DNA of 44,495 nt from an uncultured Sutterella sp. (lineage in GTDB: Bacteria; Pseudomonadota; Gammaproteobacteria; Burkholderiales; Burkholderiaceae_F), in contig UQNA01000019.1 of NCBI GenBank assembly GCA_900542195.1, positions 1 to 44,495 of the forward strand. Direction: 5' to 3'. Position numbers and translations under genes: made by a program. The notes below the pieces were generated by a model. It saw nothing but the letters and a program-made list of their open reading frames with translations. It ran no database searches and was not told the DNA's origin. This document shows positions 40,701 through 44,495 of the stretch, piece by piece (positions within the stretch are counted from its first letter, which is position 1; the number at the start of each line of letters is the position of its first letter).

Positions 40701-41236
40701 AGAATCACGCTGAATATGTCTTCTTTCGGTGATTGAGGAAGAGAGGGCTGTGGCTCCATTGTCCACATACCTTCACCACCATCTGCACTTGTTCCAAGAA
40801 CGTTTATGCCAATTTTTGCAACCGGTGTATTTTTTTCTGCGTCAGGAATGCCAGTTCCTACGTAAGCGGATGAAAAATCGGTAAAACCTAAATAACCTTT
40901 ACCATCACTACTTGCAAAGGCATTACCCATGTCTTCAGTATCTTTGTACGGAATAAGAGAAATGGTTGGAGTCGCACCCTTCTGGCTGCCAACTAGATTC
41001 CTGTTGAGGGAAAATACACGGCGAAGTGCTGAATCAAATTCTTTAGGATAAATTCCTGTCGAGACGAAACCATCTGAATCTTTTTCGCCTTCAGGAAGAA
41101 CCAAAAAATGAACTAATTCGGAACCGTCTGTGTCGTAAATAGTGACTTTTTCAGGCTCGGCAGCTATAGACCCAGTATCGAGAGAGAAAACTGTCAATAA
41201 GGCAAGACTGAGACGAGTCAATTTATGCGCTTGCAT
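37715..41236 (-). CDS. Autotransporter with an N-terminal metzincin-like protease domain
   Basis: 1173 residues. Signal peptide 1-26 (LTVFSLDTGSIAA). Residues about 30-380 form a metalloprotease-like domain: VILHELFHAYGLN holds HEXXH (H180, E181, H184) and G187. The usual third histidine at 190 is alanine; H343 (FSHVELQNSLL) or H353 just before GIPMEAELALLQDLGL may replace it, an arrangement like leishmanolysin-type (M8) enzymes. Residues about 385-850 are a beta-helical passenger (GLHVYGSYNHVIQ, GIRVDGANNIIDIPEG). The last roughly 270 residues (from PIYSQSILGSFGAQRMIHNA) are the type V beta-barrel, ending in phenylalanine (SLKLTRTF). It should insert its barrel by BAM and display the passenger outside the cell. 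AGGAG precedes the ATG. Confidence 0.87.
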   Translation of the reverse strand: MQAHKLTRLSLALLTVFSLDTGSIAAEPEKVTIYDTDGSELVHFLVLPEGEKDSDGFVSTGIYPKEFDSALRRVFSLNRNLVGSQKGATPTISLIPYKDTEDMGNAFASSDGKGYLGFTDFSSAYVGTGIPDAEKNTPVAKIGINVLGTSADGGEGMWTMEPQPSLPQSPKEDIFSVILHELFHAYGLNADVIQVLEGPTKGVRFNNEENFSIYSSGLRDYFGTSAAPGMEIKTFKLGKEPSVEERKDAFWIGVQYTGEGATEEASAGKGLYYVGKHVTEVLGKDTKIALPDDPETFVPGLPINSIEIGGKESTDETQGTDDSNQVQANNGGEESDWDYEFSHVELQNSLLSHQNYRNWGIPMEAELALLQDLGLKIDRRNFFGYSVYKSGDNASSLNTVVNTNPFYARNEDGTSFIVGAPNKNLYGIGLHVYGSYNHVIQKADLLADGTFGIGIRVDGANNIIDIPEGTRITANGEQGYGVVFSYGKEHVLNVEGNVEATGPKGVALRFDFGQNMLGLAGESRGSYVCTECSDLPDAIDGALMNEVNVRGHLKAAADGYAIYISDNAHVKEINILPGAKIEGKIQSDWNRYLEIETSTVADTDDAKEEYRTALNFGSENKNGLVDYAYDISGSKSIEMNIVGGQVNFTGKAEVLNVTVETDGVLSGGAHYILTPKDSEVAALSLNDQKKDLGVFLNKGTLKADSLNGIPEIQGDYIQEDTGVLQLSVNDDGSLIKLPVSGGSVIKGGTLRVLPDPGFYEELTPVSTENLTTSDSEVPAQNLVCEISPDFSSPTLSFVAEPSAQGVSLVLKTSPYEKYARGSAESQIGTILSENRATVESQEVKDLYAGFDFSASDGSQVDEGLRSLSGPIYSQSILGSFGAQRMIHNAMELRKTRNFEHGTDVWAQPFGGRAYGKNSDDSYSNRVVGLAFGAETKNDNLRYGVDFAAAHYSLSSSPSSGTFRGKGVWGGGHVSTDGTVTTATSLMVGFLDGKTKRHLNIGSFQQSCKSTGLQYSLYLSSKVGLPLQLTENSTFKPIVGAAWEHIYMPSRNEKGSAAAKLNWRHGNFNSFALKGGFELSHNFLTQEKSQGSVYVQSFYERELLNRAGRLSGSLNGLQGSFSKSVDWDSKNRWTTAVGASYRSGPFSVKASLATEVKPSHGTSVFGSLKLTRTF

Positions 41237-41265
41237 TGCTCTAACTCCTAGGATTGATCTTTTTA

Positions 41266-41296
41266 TTTATAGGACCGGTATTCTAGAATAAGCCAA
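41266..41296 (-). promoter_or_regulatory. Candidate promoter of the autotransporter gene with a central palindrome
   Basis: On the minus strand TTGGCT (41296-41291) and TATAAA (41271-41266) are separated by 19 bases. Within the spacer lies TATTCTAGAATA (41279-41290), a perfect 12-bp palindrome. The long spacing and the palindrome suggest a promoter under the control of a dimeric regulator. Confidence 0.45.
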
Positions 41297-42031
41297 CTAT
41301 CGGGTAACCAACTCCCATGAAACTAAGGGGTAATCTCTAGTCCAAAAATATTGAACAAACTTGTTCCAGTTAAGGTCAGAATGAAAGCTTCCTTGATATA
41401 TGGGCACACCTTATTACGAAACATCTTGCTCTTACCGATGAGTACTTCAGAATTCTTTCCGCGAGAGATGTCAATATTAAATTTCTCGCCCTGGGAGCAT
41501 AACGGTAAATACCCAGAACTCAGATTCATTGAAGAGACAATGAGCGAAAAGAATTGACTTGAGCGTAAATTTTCATAGTTTGACAGCCTTCTTTCGGGAC
41601 TCTTAGGACATCTTGACAGAGAGCCAAATGACTCGAATAGGAAATATTTATCCTTTATAAAAACTATGATTGGGTTAGTATCCTGATGCGCGCTCTTCAG
41701 CTCTCAGTCGGCAACGTTATAGCTAGGATAAATTGACCTCTTCCAAAACTGCCCAAAACAGAGGCCTTAGTAATCAGGAAATAATTGAATTTTGGGTCTT
41801 CAGGCTAGCTCTTTGAAACGAACCGCAAGAATATTGCCGTATCTGATGTCAAAACCGAAGTACCTAGCAAAACCCAAAAGAACTCAAGTTTATGTTTATG
41901 GAGAGAAGACCAATTTCTATCTCTCACGATCAATATTTTTGATCTATTGCTCTCCGGCTACCAACAGTCAAGCCTGTTTATCCACTAAACCATAAGATTG
42001 AAGCAGGAGTAAAAAAGAGGAAACGCATAAC
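41297..42031. other. Long gene-free stretch upstream of the autotransporter
   Basis: About 735 bases without a supported gene. Small overlapping frames on both strands (41323-41557 and 41792-41995) lack ribosome binding sites and family features. Visible signals: the dyad GAACAA-AC-TTGTTC (41353-41366) and four TTGAC hexamer starts (41554, 41580, 41613, 41733), two of them perfect TTGACA, none with a good -10 at normal spacing. It may be regulatory DNA or a decayed gene. Confidence 0.5.
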
Positions 42032-42067
42032 AAAACGGACGAGAAAGCGTCCTCTCCCATCCGTTTG
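42032..42067 (-). terminator. Intrinsic terminator after porin 1
   Basis: AAACGGA (42033-42039) pairs with TCCGTTT (42060-42066), with an inner GAG/CTC pairing; on the minus strand TTTTG follows. Confidence 0.7.
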
Positions 42068-42090
42068 TTTTTAGTAACTAGTCTAAAGAA

Positions 42091-43257
42091 TTAGAACTTG
42101 TGGACTAAGCCAGTGCCGACAGACCAGCCGTTGTATTTTCCATTTTCAACGTTGGCATAAAGTTTGCCACCATCACTGTATCCTGCAAAGCCGTAGACAT
42201 AAGTGCGCTTGCTGAGCGGATAAGTATACCCAGCATCAATGTTCCAAGATCTGTACTTAGTGTCTAAATCGGCGGACTTAAATGCATCTTTCATTGTGCC
42301 ATCAAGTTTTCCAAGAAGGAAGCGGGCACCCAACTTAGCTGTACCACCAGCCAGAGGGGCGGTTGCACTTAACCCAAATGCATGTTGGGAGTACATATCA
42401 GATTCCCAAGCATATTGGTAAATTCCCATTGCTGTTACAACACCAAAATTATATGAACCACCAGCAGTGATGTTGTAAGCCGTCTTACGATCTTTAAATT
42501 CAGCCTTGTTCTTATTGAGTGCTTTTAATTCATCTCCTTCAAACAGCTCAAGACCTAAGGTCTTCAAATAGGAATTAAATGCAGTACCCATCTCGAGTTC
42601 TCCGCCTGTTCCTTTTCCATCCAAGGCTTCGAAAATCAAGCTTGCATTAGCTGCGTCTCCAGCATATTTCAAACCTAAACCATAGTAATGACGGTTTTCT
42701 GACCATTTGTTTGCATCGTCAACAGTACCGTTAGAATACATAGCGTGTACAGTGAATCCGCCAAAAGATGGAGAAACGTAGGCAATTGCGTTATTTACAC
42801 GGCTGTTAGATTTTGCGAAACTAGTCCAAGAGCCTTGGTCTTCGTAAGAAGTGCCAAAAGCCCAACCTTGGAGAATTGTGTAGGAACCGGCGCCGCTACC
42901 GAGAGAGCCAAAACGGCCAAATCCAAGCTGACCGAAGTTACCAGAAACAAAAAGGCGAGATTCACGACCGAATGTCTTTCCTTCAGAGTTTGAGGCAGTA
43001 TTGCTACCTGTGTCGACATCAAAACCCTGTTCAAGTTGGAAACCTACGGAGTATCCGTTACCGAGTTCCTCAACACCTTTTAAACCCCAGCGAGAGCCTG
43101 AATCAAAGCCACTCTTCATCTGAACTTTTGTTGTGTTATGTTTTACTTTGGAAACAACAGCACCAGCATCAACTACACCGTAAAGAGTAACGTTAGAAGC
43201 TGCAAATGCAACGGAAGATGCACCTAAAACAGCTAAAGCGATAAGTGATTTTTTCAT
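42091..43257 (-). CDS. General outer-membrane porin, copy 1
   Basis: 388 residues from this ATG. Signal peptide MKKSLIALAVLGASSVAFA, then SNVTLYGVVDAGAVVSKVKH, RWGLKGVEELGNGYSVGFQL and GRESRLFVSGNFGQLGFGRF, the standard start of Burkholderiales general porins (trimeric 16-stranded barrel, Gram-negative porin family). It ends VHKF with the terminal phenylalanine needed for BAM recognition. The frame is open 26 codons further upstream, but the signal peptide and a GGAG site fix this start. It is the upstream-facing neighbour of a second, similar porin, with a terminator between, so the two are transcribed separately. Confidence 0.93.
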   Translation of the reverse strand: MKKSLIALAVLGASSVAFAASNVTLYGVVDAGAVVSKVKHNTTKVQMKSGFDSGSRWGLKGVEELGNGYSVGFQLEQGFDVDTGSNTASNSEGKTFGRESRLFVSGNFGQLGFGRFGSLGSGAGSYTILQGWAFGTSYEDQGSWTSFAKSNSRVNNAIAYVSPSFGGFTVHAMYSNGTVDDANKWSENRHYYGLGLKYAGDAANASLIFEALDGKGTGGELEMGTAFNSYLKTLGLELFEGDELKALNKNKAEFKDRKTAYNITAGGSYNFGVVTAMGIYQYAWESDMYSQHAFGLSATAPLAGGTAKLGARFLLGKLDGTMKDAFKSADLDTKYRSWNIDAGYTYPLSKRTYVYGFAGYSDGGKLYANVENGKYNGWSVGTGLVHKF

Positions 43258-43269
43258 TTGTAAATACTC

Positions 43270-43323
43270 CAATTGAAGTGAAAAACTTGCAGAAAGTTCA
43301 AATTCCTGGCAATTCAATTGAAG
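43270..43323 (-). promoter_or_regulatory. Repeated CAATTGAAG elements ahead of porin 1
   Basis: CAATTGAAG occurs at 43270-43278 and again at 43315-43323, the latter inside the palindrome TTCAATTGAA (43313-43322). Both lie in the 80-base region between the porin 2 terminator and the porin 1 start, where the promoter must be. They may be binding sites for a porin regulator. Confidence 0.35.
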
Positions 43324-43337
43324 ATTTACGACCATAA

Positions 43338-43366
43338 AAAAAGGACCCCTGCAGAAGGTCCTTTTT
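43338..43366 (-). terminator. Intrinsic terminator after porin 2
   Basis: AAAAAGGACC (43338-43347) pairs with GGTCCTTTTT (43357-43366) around a 9-base loop, with a T run on the minus strand. Confidence 0.9.
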
Positions 43367-43386
43367 CGACGTTAATCTAGGAAAGA

Positions 43387-44495
43387 TTAGAAGGAAGTGC
43401 GCATTCCAACTAAGAGAGTGTAGCCGTTATAAAGTGAGTCTGCTGTGTCCTTCCAAGCCTTGCTGGAGTCAGCATAGCCTGCATAGGCTTTGAGAGCTGT
43501 TCTCTTGGAAAGAGGATAAACATATGCGGCACCAACATTCCAAGAACGAACATCCTGTGTTCCGGCTGTTTTTTTATCGATACTTTCATCCTTACCAAAG
43601 AGATAACGAGCGCCAAGCAGTGCATCGCCACCGCCAACGGAGACCTTAGCGGATAAACCAAACTGATTTACTTTCTTGCCGCCGTCTTGGTTGTACCACT
43701 GGTATGCGAACATTGGAGTTACAGAACCCAAGTTGTATTCCAAACCATAGTTGATAGTGAGAACTCTCTTCTTATCGCCTTTTGCAGCAATTGCAGGATC
43801 AGCCTTCTTATGTCCTAAAGCTTCTAAAACATCAGCGGAGAGACCCAAATCTCCCCATGTTTTGGCATCGCCAGTACCTTTGTTATCAATTGCTTCAAAA
43901 ATCAAGCTGGATTTGATTGCGTTGGCTTGATACTTGGCACCGATACCATAGTAGTGATTGTTGTCTGACCATTTGCTTGTATCGTCAACGATACCATTGG
44001 AATACATGGCATGAAGAGAAAGGCCGTTGAAAACTGGAGAAGCGTAAGCAATAGCGTTATCTACACGTAAGGTGCCTGAAGTTAAGGAGTTCCAAGCAGA
44101 CATGTTATAGCCCGTTCCAAGAGCCCATCCAGTAAGAATTTGTTGTGACTGTGCACCAGAAGACAAAGCACCAGTACGGCCAAAGCCTAATTTACCGAAT
44201 CCGCCGCTGACAAACATCATGGTTTCACGATTGAATGCCTTGGAAGAATCTCCAGCAGCACCTGTATCTGCGTTAAATCCTTGTTCAAGAATGAAGGAAA
44301 CAGCATAGCCATTGCCAAGTTCTTCTGTACCTTTTAAGCCCCAACGAGGACCTTGGTCGAAGTTCTTAATTTGAACAGTAGCGGATTTATGCTTAGCTTT
44401 CGTAACAATCACGCCTTCTTCGATAACACCGTAGAGAGTAACGTTAGAAGCTGCGAATGCAACTGTGGAAGCACCCATTACAGCCAAAGCGATAA
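43387..44495 (-). CDS. General outer-membrane porin, copy 2 (N-terminus cut by window edge)
   Basis: 369 whole codons are visible. The frame is still open at the edge; comparison with copy 1 (MKKSLIALAVLGAS against ...LIALAVMGAS) shows only about five residues are missing. The mature part starts SNVTLYGVIEEGVIVTKAKH and keeps RWGLKGTEELGNGYAVSFIL, GFGKLGFGRTGALSSGAQSQ and LYGIGAKYQ-like strand patterns, ending VGMRTSF with terminal phenylalanine. Same family and order of strands as copy 1; main differences are in loop regions (for example GHKKADPAIAAKGDKKR), as expected for porins under surface selection. Confidence 0.92.
   Translation of the reverse strand, partial: IALAVMGASTVAFAASNVTLYGVIEEGVIVTKAKHKSATVQIKNFDQGPRWGLKGTEELGNGYAVSFILEQGFNADTGAAGDSSKAFNRETMMFVSGGFGKLGFGRTGALSSGAQSQQILTGWALGTGYNMSAWNSLTSGTLRVDNAIAYASPVFNGLSLHAMYSNGIVDDTSKWSDNNHYYGIGAKYQANAIKSSLIFEAIDNKGTGDAKTWGDLGLSADVLEALGHKKADPAIAAKGDKKRVLTINYGLEYNLGSVTPMFAYQWYNQDGGKKVNQFGLSAKVSVGGGDALLGARYLFGKDESIDKKTAGTQDVRSWNVGAAYVYPLSKRTALKAYAGYADSSKAWKDTADSLYNGYTLLVGMRTSF

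Noticed and set aside
41323..41557. Two overlapping 68-codon frames on opposite strands upstream of the autotransporter
   Set aside because: Both start at TTG or lack a ribosome site, have no domain signature, and cover each other, so they are probably chance frames in AT-rich DNA.
41792..41995. 67-codon plus-strand frame
   Set aside because: No ribosome binding site, no conserved features, and composition typical of non-coding AT-rich sequence.
43258..43335. 26-codon N-terminal extension of porin 1
   Set aside because: The signal peptide begins at ATG 43257; the extension covers the promoter region and is not peptide-like.
1..44495. Mobile elements, prophage, CRISPR array, tRNA genes
   Set aside because: I looked for transposase or integrase frames, terminal repeats, regularly spaced repeats and tRNA-like cloverleaf motifs on both strands and found none I could support.

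Overview
The window looks like chromosomal DNA from a gut-type betaproteobacterium, most likely Burkholderiales, family Sutterellaceae. The reasons are the tandem Burkholderiales-type general porins, the gmk-rpoZ-spoT order, a cysteine-free (type B) L31 next to rho, and an accessory set often seen in intestinal anaerobes: DcuC-type carrier, DUF3737, cyclophilin-like protein, Tat-exported flavodoxin, DUF362 protein and a large autotransporter. The genus is inferred from gene content only. I see no phage, insertion sequence, CRISPR array, tRNA or rRNA.

Layout. 1-5205 (minus): carA-gmhA-carB-argF, a carbamoyl-phosphate/arginine/pyrimidine operon with the LPS-heptose gene gmhA between the two carbamoyl-phosphate synthase subunits; argF runs off the left edge. 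5503-9678 (plus): tal, then gmk-rpoZ-spoT. 9739-11109: two tandem BOF-fold periplasmic proteins and an unidentified 83-residue acidic protein. 11246-13986 (minus): a three-gene ABC importer of the nitrate/sulfonate/NMT1 class, preceded by a structured leader ending in a terminator hairpin. 14315-17496 (minus): SRP RNA, dnaX, ybaB, recR. dnaX carries a run of ten A residues at which either single-base slip gives a gamma-sized product. 17682-26299 (plus): MFS exporter, trxA, rho, rpmE type B, a membrane glycosyltransferase-like protein, a MATE exporter and a RocB-type M20 hydrolase. 26319-34797 (minus): Tat flavodoxin, DUF3737, cyclophilin-like protein, M20 peptidase with DcuC-like carrier, htpX, lapB and a Tat-exported DUF362 protein. 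34945-37118: SIMPL-domain protein and a Cache/PAS sensor with no recognisable output domain. 37715-41236: a 1173-residue autotransporter whose passenger starts with a zinc-protease-like HEXXH domain, flanked by gene-free stretches of about 600 and 850 bases. 42091-44495: two tandem porins, the second cut by the right edge.

Themes. The left two thirds are mostly housekeeping: nucleotide precursors, stringent response, replication clamp loading and repair, transcription termination, thiol redox. The right third is mostly envelope: periplasmic redox proteins, LPS control (gmhA, lapB), membrane quality control (htpX), a secreted protease-like autotransporter and porins. The points most worth a second look are the dnaX slippage site, the leader with a built-in terminator upstream of the ABC importer, the metzincin-like autotransporter, the sensor without an output domain, the rho leader, and the overlapping hairpins that can hide or expose the argF ribosome binding site.
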